This document shows positions 1 through 12,146 of a stretch of DNA of 64,000 nt, one piece after another. Position 1 is the stretch's first letter. The number at the start of each line of letters is the position of its first letter. A program made the translations under genes and the position numbers. The notes beneath the pieces were generated by a model. It searched no databases. It was given only the letters and a program-made list of their open reading frames with translations, and was not told the origin of the DNA. This DNA comes from Clytia hemisphaerica (lineage: Eukaryota; Cnidaria; Hydrozoa; Leptothecata; Clytiidae), in assembly GCA_902728285.1 (NCBI GenBank), contig CACVBU010000994.1:1-64000 (forward strand), written 5' to 3'.

Positions 1-113
1 TTTTTTGAGAAGCATAGTTCCTTAAAACAACAAATTAATTTGGCCTCGCCTTATATTAATAAAAGGTTCAGCATTCATGATAATCATCATCGCAAATTTT
101 CTTGTCATTTTAG

Positions 114-1115
114 TGATACAGAAACAATGAAAGTTAGTATTTGATTTATCGCCATTGAGAACCTCCAAAAATGGGAAGCAATACTTCAAAATGAGCTTAG
201 AATGCGAAATGGAAAAACGAAAGGCATTTGCTACCGTAAAAAAACGTCGTTTTATTCGAGGAAGCTGAGAGGAATGTGATTGGGGTAACAACCAAACCAT
301 AACGGTACGATAATGGGACAATAAGAAGATCGTAATACGACGGTGCGTCACGAAGTTGGAGTTCACCTGAAGCCATGCTGTAATGTCAAGTACTCTAAGT
401 AATTAATGAAATCTCGCTAACCAAGATGTGAAGGTAATAGGAAAAGTCCTATTACAAGACGGGAACAAGTCAATGTGTCGGGTTCACTCATCGACAGTGC
501 AAGGGGTACCTGGGACCGCTGATATATAAACTAGTGTTGTGGCGCGAGTACCCACTTTTAGCGATGAAAACCTATATTTCAATAATCTGAAGAAAGAATT
601 TGGAACAATGAAAGAATTGCATACATGCGGAGCAACTTTTTTAAGTTTGTTCCAATAAACAAAAATAGGCAATTCAAGCAGCCATTGGTGGATGAGAATA
701 TGATCCATTTCAATAATGAAATTGGTGGAACAAAATTGTTCATACTGTAAATGTTGTTTTGTGGGACACGTATCAACTGTTTGGGGCTTTAATGCAATAA
801 ATCAGAAGTTTTTGTTCCTCCAACTGCCAAGGACATCGGCTCTCTCAAGTTTAGCCAGCAGAAATACTGGAACGTTGTAGTCATCCCAAGGAAACTACAG
901 TCAAGTTGGATATCAATTAAAACATCTGCCGGAGATGGAGGACGACCAGATAAAAATATACCTCATCAATAAATACGTTTGATAACTGTATAGCGCTGTA
1001 TCGGGTATAGTCACACCTTTGCCGTTAATGAAATGACCCAAAAAGAAGACCCAACCAGAATCAAGCTTCGGTTACAGAAAACTCCACGCACGAAGAAAGT
1101 GAGCAAGACATGTAG
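114..1115 (+). pseudogene. RPA70-like OB-fold protein, left-arm copy, broken
   Basis: This is the inverted copy of the RPA-like exon at 12,147-13,209. It starts after the same splice acceptor (CTTGTCATTTTAG) and ends at the equivalent TAG. Many one-base deletions destroy the frame, so no long ORF remains. Fragments such as DKNIYLINN near 950 and EESEQDM at the end still match the right copy. Locally it keeps frame where the right copy has a TAA (near 705-725), so the two copies carry different lesions. The first coding exon would lie left of base 1. Confidence 0.8.
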
Positions 1116-1633
1116 TTGTATCATGTAGGTGATTTTGTGTTGTCTTTGGACATTTTTAAGATTATATTTTATTTTTTAGTTTTTTACATTGTTGAAAAGT
1201 GAAATTTTTTAAAGATGACATTCATGATTTTAAGACAGTAAGTTAGAGTTTTTACTCAGAGGATGAACCTACAAACAACATTGCGTCTTTTAAAATCTTT
1301 TATTAAATAATTACACGATGCTGATTTAATGCTGTCCACTTGATATTGATGTTGCTGTGTAAACCTAAATTTGAACAAGTCGATACTAAAATAAGTTGAA
1401 TTTTTTGAAGTGTAAATATTTTTTTCTGGTTCTATAGGTAGCCTATGCACTAATGCACAAAACAATTACATTCGTTTAAAAAATAGTAGAAAAAAACGTC
1501 GTAATCTATTAATCTTATCTTAGTCGTCCTGTACGAGTCGGTTGAAAAAATATTTTGTTACTTTTTTTTGCTACGAAAAGAAAAATTAAGCGACAAGGAA
1601 TAAAGACTTTCCTTATTGTTTACTTTTTCGGTA

Positions 1634-1933
1634 CTCTTAGGTTCCAAATAAACGGGGGGGTTCGAATAAACAGGGGGGTTGGAAAATTTTCTAGATTTCA
1701 ATAACGGGGGGGACCTAATTGCCGGGGGGGGGAAATTGTACTTCTGAAACCCAAAAATAAGGTAAAAGTAGGCTAAATCAGGCTATTTAGAGCAAAATAA
1801 GGGGTCTTCTCTTTGACAGCTGAAAATTTCTTAGAGAGTAATACGGGGGGGTCCTAATAAGGTCCGGGGGGGGGGTTGGAAAATTTTCGAAAATAACAAG
1901 CGGGGGGGGGCCCGTTTATTTGGAACCTAAGAG
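1634..1933. mobile_element. G-run MITE, 300 bp, left-arm copy
   Basis: The terminal inverted repeats are about 24 bp. The left end reads CTCTTAGGTTCCAAATAAAC and the right end is its mirror (1,910-1,933). Both ends are flanked by TA, as expected for a Tc1/mariner-type target duplication. The interior is built from runs of 7-10 G joined to GGTTGGAAAATTTTC words. It has no coding capacity. Homopolymer lengths differ from the right-arm copy. Confidence 0.75.
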
Positions 1934-2572
1934 TAAATTGCAAAAAAATTTAGTTTCCACCAGGGCATGTTTAGAAATTTTATATTTTTTGTAGTTATAA
2001 AATTATTATTATTTCTTGTAGTTATAATTATTGACCAACATTGGGTTTTTAAAGCAAAGTTATATTTTAAAAAACTTATATTTTCTGTGTTGTTCAAATA
2101 ATATATAGATTATGTAAACAGTGTTTAACATGAAAACTATATATTTACTGAAATACAACGCTTATTTTTGTAAGAATTGTGTTTTTTTATTTCATCATGA
2201 GTATACTCCTTTTCGGAAAGATCATCTAAAATGTTTTTATTCCATTCTTAGTGATAATATGGAAATATTTAATGCAATACTAGAAAGGTTTTTGCAATTT
2301 CAGGACTAATACTATTTCAAAATGGTGGCAAATACCTAAGCATGTCAAAACAAAAAATCAAAATTTATTTATTAATTTATGGTGGTCGTAGCACTTTTTA
2401 TCGGACCGACTATCCTACAAATTTTTACCCAGCTTTTTGTTACTGTTTCCCATTGGGCATGGTTCGGTTTTTTGATTTTGGTTCGCGCGAATTTTCGAAG
2501 GAATTCATATTCTCCTATTATCAGAATTTCCGCACTACGATGCCTTCCAATATAAAATTTCTACTTTAATTG

Positions 2573-2650
2573 GATTAATTTTCGCGTGGACAAAATTTCG
2601 CGAATCGAAGATCGAAAATTTTCGCGTGGACTAAATTTCGCGAATCAGCC
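2573..2650. repeat. TTCGCG fold-back repeat, left-arm copy
   Basis: The short repeat contains two units of TTTTCGCGTGGACAAAATTT type followed by CGCGAATC. The same word family recurs at 6,957-7,016, 10,604-10,680, 39,618-39,960 and 60,752-60,862, so it is an interspersed family. No gene is visible here. Confidence 0.6.
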
Positions 2651-3190
2651 TGTTTTACACCTAATTTATTTCGTTTTCCTGGTAGGCTGCTTGCATCCTC
2701 TAACGAATTCGTGCATCTTTTAGTAGGCTTTAAAAAGTACACTCGAAAAAGAAAAAAGTGCACTCTAAAAGTTTTTAAAGAAATCTATATAAGGAAAAAA
2801 AACAACCCACAAAATGTTTGTTATCTCATTCAAAGTTTCTTTCTGCAAGCCCCCGTCAGCCAAAAAAAGTTACCCCAACTCCACCATTTTCATTGGGGGA
2901 CTCAAAATACCTTTTTGTCTAATTAAAGCGAAGGGAGCAGAAAAAGTTGGACGAGCCAAAGAAATTTTTTTAAATGTAAGGTCAATTATGAAAATCTGAT
3001 GCGTAATATAAATTAACTTTATGAAAAATCACTTTTCAGCCTTGATAGAATTCTAATTTAACGTTCAAATAATGTTTTCCAAGTTTCAACTATATAGAAC
3101 GACATTGCCCAAACAAGTTTGGGCTACGTTCGAGTTTCAAAAAATGAACTGAATATTGGCCCAAATTAATTCAAAATTAAATCTCAAGTA

Positions 3191-4219
3191 GACACACATT
3201 TAGGGAGCGTCTCCAAATTGTTTCATTTTTAAACGAAAATGAAACGAAAGCTTCGTTATGTTTCGTTTTAGCTTTCGACGTTCGACTTCGTTTCGAATAT
3301 ATTCAGATAATGATGTCTGATTAACTTTAATTACTTAAGAAAAGAAGATAATTGAACTGAAAAAAGATAATATTTTGAAACGAATGGTGAAACGAAATAA
3401 ATTTTTTCTCTGAATTTCATATAATTTTCATGTCATCCAAAATTCTTTAGAACTTTTAGCATAGTCTGATTTTGTTACTACAACAATAGATAGTTCTTAC
3501 TTCCTCAAAATGCGTACAGTAATATTTTTTTTTCGATGTTTAAAGGGATTCAGTTTCTGTGAAGTTTCTTGCTTTCAAGCTTAACAATTTTTCTCATATC
3601 TTTTGCCCCTCATAAAAAATAAAAATTATGATAGAAGGCTGCGAAGGTACTTTCTGACATAACAACCCGAAACACTTTGCAAATTACTTCAATATAATTC
3701 ATACGGGAATATCGTAATTAATTACAACTAAGTTGGTAATAATTACAAATTGAGTCGGTAACACCGTCAAGACCTGTTAAAATTATTGCAACTAAATTAT
3801 ATCCCTATTAAGGTAGCCCCGAACAGTAAGAAAAACATATTTCAGAAAAAGTCTACATCAAAAATACGAAAGCAGACTTCAATTTGGATTGATCTTCAAC
3901 CAAATCATTCTGTTGAAAATAAAGTTTGGTCATATTATGATATATTCCTAAAAAAGCGTGCATATGTGAAATTAAACATGAACCCCATATCCTATCCGTT
4001 TCACAAAATTTTAAGTGAGAAGTTTCTCTAAACGAAATGAAACGAAATAGAAAAAACTCAGAGATAATACATATTAGATAATTATCTCTAAATTAGAACT
4101 AATTATGCATTTCGTTTGAGCTTCGTTTGAATTTCGTTTGTTCTTTGTTTTAATTCGTTTCATGAAACAATTTGAAACAAAAAATTGAAACAATATTTGG
4201 AGACGCGTCCTTATGTGTC
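3191..4219. mobile_element. AAACGAA-rich MITE, 1.03 kb, left-arm copy
   Basis: The left end GACACACATTTAGGGAGCG mirrors the right end CGCGTCCTTATGTGTC. The inverted repeat continues inward through TCTCCAAAT and TTGTTTCA, about 40 bp in all. TA dinucleotides at 3,189-3,190 and 4,220-4,221 fit a TA target duplication. The interior repeats AAACGAA and TTTCGTTT words on both sides and has no credible ORF. Confidence 0.7.
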
Positions 4220-5994
4220 TAGAGTGAAAAAGAGCTGCTGCAATAGACAGACTGTATCTTCAATAATAAAATTAAAGATTTGGTGCGTCCAGCCAAACAC
4301 GGATTTGATCCGCAGCTTGCGTGCTTCACCGTTTTCTCAATTGGTAAAAAATTGAGAACTATTGCCAAACATACTCTTTAAAAGTCTTAAAAAGCAAAAA
4401 ATCACAGAAATACACTACTACAATATAGTGTAAAATGTGTTTTATCTGACGTTTTTATCCTACTGCAATATAGTGTATAGTATAAAAATAACTGTGGACT
4501 ATTCCCAATTCAGAATTTGCAAATCCATAAAAGTCTCTTTGTTATCAATTCCCAGTGTAGTGAATTATACACAGCCTTATCTAATAATACCAATACACTT
4601 TAAGGTAAAATGGGTTGTAGGCATTGAAGTCAAATTTAAAACACAATTTTCCAGAGTTTTCCACTGTAAAGTTGAACAATGCAACAGGCCATACTCACTA
4701 GAAAATCTACAAAATAAAAGTTGAATGCAAATATATTCCCGAAAATCATAACCTGATCCTTTTACTACAGCATCAAAAAAACATAGCTTGGAATCTGTGA
4801 GCTCAAAGAAGACTCACTCTCAGGACAGCAGGACGCCTATATACTGTCGTAATATCTTCGATATCTGGGGTTAGGATACATTTCTTTTAGGCCCCTTCCC
4901 TTATAGACTTTCTTGCCTTACTTTATTATTATAACAGCTAAACATGGTTATGATGTAACCTATCATAAAGAATTTCATGTTGTGCTATTTTAAATTTCTA
5001 ACTTCCATAAATCCCTAACAAACCGATGACATAAACCCCAGAATAGTCCCCTTCTATCCATGACAGTTCCGTCAGCGCTCACTGACACTTGGTTGACTAT
5101 GAGCTTGCTTAGTGTCGACCACATGTTGTTGTTGGTTCTGTCCAAATTCCATCCCCGTTCCTACACCCCTTACTTGCCTCCCCTTTTGTTAGGCCTCAGC
5201 TATTTTCTTCGTGTGTATTATTATTATTACTTATTATGAATTGTATGTAGTGATATAAGATTTAAAAATATAGGAAAAATTATTCAGTGAGTGTAAAAAT
5301 TTAATTTTGAAGCATCGTAAATTTTACACGAAGCAAAGATATAACGATGTAAGTGTATTTTTTAGATTGTTTTAAGAGAAGCCCAAAATATAGGGTAAAG
5401 TTTTCATTCTTGTAGAATCAAGAAAACTGTGTGTTCTGTTTATTGTGTCTCTCTGTGTGCCTTCTCGTGACTTAGTCTACATTAGAATAAGGACAACTAC
5501 CATAGGTTAAAGAACTGAGATTCTTATTTTATTATATCAGCTGATGAAACTACTTCCGAGCCAATAATAAGATGAAGGGCAGGCTAGAACTTTCGACAAT
5601 ACACATCAAAAACTCCAAAACTCAAAAGCATGTTGTCAAAAAGTAGTTTCAGCAAAATAAACTTAGAACAGGTACTAAATGAGATATAATATCCTATTAT
5701 TCATACCAGAGCCTTGTGCTCATCCATGACCATGTCAACCGTCAACAATAGGTATGATCCCTCAACTTCAGAAGGTTTTTTGAGTTTCTCTATCATTCTT
5801 TTACATGACTGGCATAAAAGTTTCCTCAGCAACCTTGACAAAATATTTGGCCCCTGTATGATTGATGGTGTCTTGAAGGCTTTTAGTAAATTTATTTTTG
5901 TCCCAAGTGTTTTTTTACTGTTTTAGACATAAATAGCATTTTATTGCTTCCACCACCTCAGGCACAGGCAGGCGAGTGCTCCGCCATCTTGTTT

Positions 5995-7264
5995 AAATTA
6001 AGGTCTCCTTGTCTTTTGTCTTTTCTATTTGTCTATGGAATGTTCCTGTTTTTTTTTTTATATTCTATTTATGTATTTTTATTTATTTATTTAATTCATT
6101 TTTCTGATTAGAATAACTTGACTATAACAACAAGTTTGCATCGTTTGGTCCTAAAGTTTAAATATAAATCTACCGTAGAAAATAGGTACATATAATTATA
6201 ATATCATTCTTTCTAGTATCGTTCTATATAAATAGTTCCTGAGATTTTCATATACGATTTTGTGAAGTAGTTTTTTTTTATTTCTCTTTAATCATCATAA
6301 ATGATGTATAGAAAAAAAAATGAAACAGCTTTAATACAATATTTACAGTTATCGTTTTTGAAAAATTGATGAGAAATACTAGTTTGTAATTATGAGGTTA
6401 ATACTAATGCGAGCAATGAGGCGGGAACGTAAGACAGAGGGCGGACAACCGAAATTTTCCCGCCCCTGTGAGGAACTCACGAGAGAGAGCTGGGAATAAA
6501 ACAAACAGGGGAAGGCAGGAAAACCGCAAGATGGTAGATAGTAGATGGTGGAGACAATAGATTTTTTTTATAGGCAATTCCTAGCAATTTTGCACATAAA
6601 TATATTTATTTAGAAGTCTTATCTATTTCTAGTACACAAAACCTTTTGTTTTTCTATCCCTCAGTAACCATTAAAACTTTCTAAACATATAATTTTATAT
6701 GATTATATTACATCACATTTAATTGCAAATTACAAGACAAACCTTTAAAAAATGCCTAACACACAACACTCTCCCACTCAATAGCTGACGTAACCAATTC
6801 ATAGATAATTTTGATTACAGGGTAAATAACTGACAAGAAGCCGTTGCGGCGTGAAGGCCCAGCTGACGTGACAACGGTCAAATGTCCATTCGTTACGCGT
6901 GCCCAGGCACCAGCGGTTTAGCTTCCAAAAAACACCTCTGACCAGGTTCCTTAAGTGGATTAGATTTCGCGTGGATTAATTTTCGCGAAATTTTGTCCAC
7001 GCGAAATTTTCAAAATTGCAATTTTTGCCAAAACCCCCAGGAAAATAGTCTGAATCGCAGACCTCTACAAAACCGCTGGTAGTATAGGTCTGCTTAATAA
7101 ACTATCATCCGCTTTCCGATTCTGTTAATTTATTGTGCGTGTATTTCATGGAATGCTGGCGAGTTACAACAGAGAAGCGAGTTGTTCGAGTTGAAAACGT
7201 TACGTCATTTTTTATTTGCTCAGTACGTTTGAGAACTCAGTTTTAAAACGAGAGAGCAAGTTAC
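5995..7264. other. Unique spacer between the inverted arms
   Basis: This 1.27 kb stretch does not pair with itself, so the inverted repeat is not a simple zero-spacer fold-back. It is A+T-rich with a short G+C-rich patch (6,405-6,545). One copy of the TTCGCG fold-back repeat lies at 6,957-7,016. I see no convincing coding region. Confidence 0.7.
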
Positions 7265-9030
7265 AAACAAGATGGCGGAGCACTCGCCTGCCTGTGCCTG
7301 AGGTGGTGGAAGCAATAGAAATGCTATTTATGTCTAAAACAGTCAAAAAACACTTGGGACAGAAATAAATTTACTAAAAGCCTTCAAGACACCATCAATC
7401 ATACAGGGGCCAAATATTTTGTCAAGGTTGCTGAGGAAACTTTTATGCCAGTCATGTAAAAGAATGATAGAGAAACTCAAAAACCTTCTGAAGTTGAGGG
7501 ATCATACCTATTGTTGACGGTTGACATGGTCATGGATGAGCACAAGGCTCTGGTATGAATAATAGGATATTATATCTCATTTAGTACCTGTTCTAAGTTT
7601 ATTTTGCTGAAACTACTTTTTGACAACATGCTTTTGAGTTTTGGAGTTTTGGATGTGTATTGTCGAAAGTTCTAGCCTGCCCTTCATCTTATTATTGGCT
7701 CGGAAGTAGTTTCATCAGCTGATATAATAAAATAAGAATCTCAGTTCTTTAACCTATGGTAGTTGTCCTTATTCTAATGTAGACTAAGTCACGAGAAGGC
7801 ACACAGAGAGACACAATAAACAGAACACAGTTTCTTGATTCTACAAGAATGAAACTTTACCCTATATTTTGGGCTTCTCTTAAAACAATCTAAAAATACA
7901 CTTACATCGTTATATCTTTGCTTCGTGTAAAATTTACGATGCTTCAAAATTAAATTTTTACACTCACTGAATAATTTTTCCTATATTTTTAAATCTTATA
8001 TCACTCCTACATACAATTCATAATAAGTAATAATAATAATACACACGAAGAAAATAGCTGAGGCCTAACAAAAGGGGAGGCAAGTAAGGGGTGTAGGAAC
8101 GGGGATGGAATTTGGACAGAACCAACAACAACATGTGGTCGACACTAAGCAAGCTCATAGTCAACCAAGTGTCAGTGAGCGCTGACGGAACTGTCATGGA
8201 TAGAAGGGGACTATTCTGGGGTTTATGTCATCGGTGTTAGGGATTTATGGAAGTTAGAATTTAAAATAGCACAACATGAAATTCTTTATGATAGGTTACA
8301 TCATAACCATGTTTAGCTGTTATAATAATAAAGTAAGGCAAGAAAGTCTATAAGGGAAGGGCCTAAAAGAAATGTATCCTAACCCCAGATATCGAAGATA
8401 TTACGACAGTATATAGGCGTCCTGCTGTCCTGAGAGTGAGTCTTCTTTGAGCTCACAGATTCCAAGCTATGTTTTTTTGATGCTGTAGTAAAAGGATCAG
8501 GTTATGATTTTCGGGAATATATTTGCATTCAACTTTTATTTTGTAGATTTTCTAGTGAGTATGGCCTGTTGCATTGTTCAACTTTACAGTGGAAAACTCT
8601 GGAAAATTGTGTTTTAAATTTGACTTCAATGCCTACAACCCATTTTACCTTAAAGTGTATTGGTATTATTAGATAAGGCTGTATAATTCACTACACTGGG
8701 AATTGATAACAAAGAGACTTTTATGGATTTGCAAATTCTGAATTGGGAATAGTCCACAGTTATTTTTATACTATACACTATATTGCAGTAGGATAAAACG
8801 TCAGATAAAACACATTTTACACTATATTGTAGTAGTGTATTTCTGTGATTTTTTGCTTTTTAAGACTTTTAAAGAGTATGTTTGGCAATAGTTCTCAATT
8901 TTTTACCAATTGAGAAAACGGTGAAGCACGCAAGCTGCGGATCAAATCCGTGTTTGGCTGGACGCACCAAATCTTTAATTTTATTATTGAAGATACAGTC
9001 TGTCTATTGCAGCAGCTCTTTTTCACTCTA

Positions 9031-10057
9031 GACACATAAGGACGCGTCTCCAAATATTGTTTCAATTTTTTCGTTTCAAATTGTTTCATGAAACGAATTA
9101 AAACAAAGAACAAACGAAATTCAAACGAAGCTCAAACGAAATGCATAATTAGTTCTAATTTAGAGATAATTATCTAATATGTATTATCTCTGAGTTTTTT
9201 CTATTTCGTTTCATTTCGTTTAGAGAAACTTCTCACTTAAAATTTTGTGAAACGGATAGGATATGGGGTTCATGTTTAATTTCACATATGCACGCTTTTT
9301 TAGGAATATATCATAATATGACCAAACTTTATTTTCAACAGAATGATTTGGTTGAAGATCAATCCAAATTGAAGTCTGCTTTCGTATTTTTGATGTAGAC
9401 TTTTTCTGAAATATGTTTTTCTTACTGTTCGGGGCTACCTTAATAGGGATATAATTAGTGCAACAATTTTAACAGGTCTTGACGGTGTTACCGACTCAAT
9501 TTGTAATTAATTACCAACTTAGTTGTAATTAATTACGATATTCCCGTATGAATTATATTGAAGTAATTTGCAAAGTGTTTCGGGTTGTTATGTCAGAAAG
9601 TACCTTCGCAGCCTTCTATCATAATTTTTATTTTTTATGAGGGCAAAAGATATTAGAAAAATTGTTAAGCTTGAAAGCAAGAAACTTCACAGAAACTGAA
9701 TCCCTTTAAACATCGAAAAAAATATTACTGTACGCATTTTGAGGAAGTAAGAACTATCTATTGTTGTAGTAACAAAATCAGACTATTGCTAAAAGTTCTA
9801 AAGAATTTTGGATGACATGAAAATTATATGAAATTCAGAGAAAAAATTTATTTCGTTTCACCATTCGTTTCAAAATATTATCTTTTTTCAGTTCAATTAT
9901 CTTCTTTTCTTAAGTAATTAAAGTTAATCAGACATCATTATCTGAATATATTCGAAACGAAGTCGAAACGAAAGCTAAACGAAACATAAACGAAGCTTTC
10001 GTTTCATTTTCGTTTAAAAATGAAACAATATTTGGAGACGCTCCCTAAATGTGTGTC
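9031..10057. mobile_element. AAACGAA-rich MITE, right-arm copy
   Basis: This is the mirror copy of 3,191-4,219 with the same terminal inverted repeats and TA flanks (9,029-9,030 and 10,058-10,059). Its length is 1,027 bp against 1,029 bp for the other copy. It is non-coding. Confidence 0.7.
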
Positions 10058-10603
10058 TACTTGAGATTTTTAATTTTGAATTAATTTGGGCCAATATTCA
10101 GTTTCATTTTTTGAAACTCGAACGTAGCCCAAACTTGTTTGGGCAATGTCGTTCTATATAGTTGAAACTTGGAAAACATTATTTGAACGTTAAATTAGAA
10201 TTCTATCAAGGCTGAAAAGTGATTTTTCATAAAGTTAATTTATATTACGCATCAGATTTTTATAATTGACCTTACATTTAAAAAAATTTCTTTTGGCTCG
10301 TCCAACTTTTTCTGCTCCCTTCGCTTTAATTAGACAAAAAGGTATTTTGAGTCCGCCCAATGAAAATGGTGGAGTTGGGGTAACTTTTTTTGGCTGACGG
10401 GGGCTTGCAGAAACTTTGAATGAAGATAACAAACAACTTTGTGGGTTGTTTTTTTCCTTATATAGATTTCTTTAAAAACTTTTAGAGTGCACTTTTTTCT
10501 TTTTCGAGTGTACTTTTTAAAGCCTACTAAAAGATGCACGAATTCGTTAGAGGATGCAAGCAGCCTACCAGGAAAACGAAATAAATTAGGTGTAAAACAG
10601 GCT

Positions 10604-10680
10604 GATTCGCGAAATTTAGTCCACGCGAAAATTTTCGATCTTCGATTCGCGAAATTTTGTCCACGCGAAAATTAATCCAA
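10604..10680. repeat. TTCGCG fold-back repeat, right-arm copy
   Basis: This is the mirror of 2,573-2,650, with the words ATTCGCGAAATTTAGTCCAC and CACGCGAAAATTAATCC. It belongs to the interspersed family noted elsewhere in the window. Confidence 0.6.
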
Positions 10681-11309
10681 TTAAAGTAGAAATTTTATAT
10701 TGGAAGGCATCGTAGTGCGGAAATTCTGATAATAGGAGAATATGAATTCCTTCGAAAATTCGCCGAACCAAAATCAAAAACCGAACCATGCCCAAATGGG
10801 AAACAGTAACAAAAAAGCTGGGTAAAAATTTGTAGGATAGTCGGTCCGATAAAAAGTGCTACGACCACCATAAATTAATAAATAAATTTTGATTTTTTGT
10901 TTTGACATGCTTAGGTATTTGCCACATTTTGAAATAGTATTATGTCCTGAAATTGCAAAAAACCTTTCTAGTATTGCATTAAATATTCCATATTATCACT
11001 AAGAATGGAATAAAAACATTTTAGATGATCTTTCCGAAAAAGGAGTATACTCATGATGAAATAAAAAAACACAATTCTTACAAAATAAGCGTGTATTTCA
11101 GTAAATATATAGTTTTCATGTTAAACACTGTTTACATAATCTATATATTATTTGAACAACAACAGAAAATATAAGTTTTTTAAAATATAACTTTGCTTTA
11201 AAACCCAACTGTTGGTACAATAATATAACTACAAGAAATAATAATAATATAACTACAAAAAAATATAAAATATAAACATGCCTGGTGGAAATAATTTTTT
11301 TGCAATGTA

Positions 11310-11626
11310 CTCTTAGGTTCCAAATAAACGGGCCCCCCCCCCGCTTGTTAATTTTTCGAAAATTTTCCAACCCCCCCGGACCTTATTAGGACCCCCCGTT
11401 TATTAATCTCTAAGAATATTTTCAGCTGTCAAAGAGAAGACCCCTTATTTTGCTCTAAATAGCCTGATTTTAGCCTACTTTTACCTTATTTTTGGGTTTC
11501 AGAAGTACAATTTCCAACCCCCCCCCCCCCGGCAATTAGGTCCCCCCCGTTTATTGAAATCTAGAAAATTTTCCAACCCCCCCCCCTGTTTATTCGAACC
11601 CCCCCCGTTTATTTGGAACCTAAGAG
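11310..11626. mobile_element. G-run MITE, right-arm copy
   Basis: This is the mirror of 1,634-1,933. Its ends read CTCTTAGGTTCCAAATAAAC and the inverse, with TA at 11,308-11,309 and 11,627-11,628. It is 317 bp against 300 bp for the other copy. C-runs of 7-14 explain much of the difference. Confidence 0.75.
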
Positions 11627-12146
11627 TACCGAAAAAGTAAACAATAAGGAAAGTCTTTATTCCTTGTCGCTTAATTTTTCTTTTCGTAGCAAAAAAAAGT
11701 AACAAAATATTTTTTCAACCGACTCGTACAGGACGACTAAGATAAGATTAATAGATTACGACGTTTTTTTCTACTATTTTTTAAACGAATGTAATTGTTT
11801 TGTGCATTAGTGCATAGGCTACCTATAGAACCAGAAAAAAATATTTACACTTCAAAAAATTCAACTTATTTTAGTATCGACTTGTTCAAATTTAGGTTTA
11901 CACAGCAACATCAATATCAAGTGGACAGCATTAAATCAGCATCGTGTAATTATTTGATAAAAGATTTTAAAAGACGCAATCTTGTTTGTGGGTTCATCCT
12001 CTGAGTAAAAACTCTAACTTACTGTCTTAAAATCATGAATGTCATCTTTAAAAAATTTCACTTTTCAACAATGTAAAAAAATAAACAAATAAAATATAAT
12101 CTTAAAAATGTCCAAAGACAACACAAAAATCACCTACATGATACAA

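Larger units (their letters stand above)
1..5994. repeat. Left arm of giant inverted repeat
   Basis: This arm is the near-identical reverse complement of 7,265-13,321. Landmarks pair in mirror order: the MITE at 1,634-1,933 with 11,310-11,626, the MITE at 3,191-4,219 with 9,031-10,057, and the inner edge CGCCATCTTGTTT (ending 5,994) with AAACAAGATGGCG (from 7,265). Paired coordinates sum to about 13,245-13,260 over most of the arm but to 13,321 at the outer end, so the left arm has lost about 60 net bases in its first 1.6 kb. The match reaches base 1, so the true outer end lies outside the window. Apart from the RPA-like copy and MITEs named separately, I see no genes in it. Confidence 0.95.

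Noticed and set aside
5541..5560. Second hammerhead core (CTGATGA followed by AAC)
   Set aside because: No stem II and no GAAA at the right distance.
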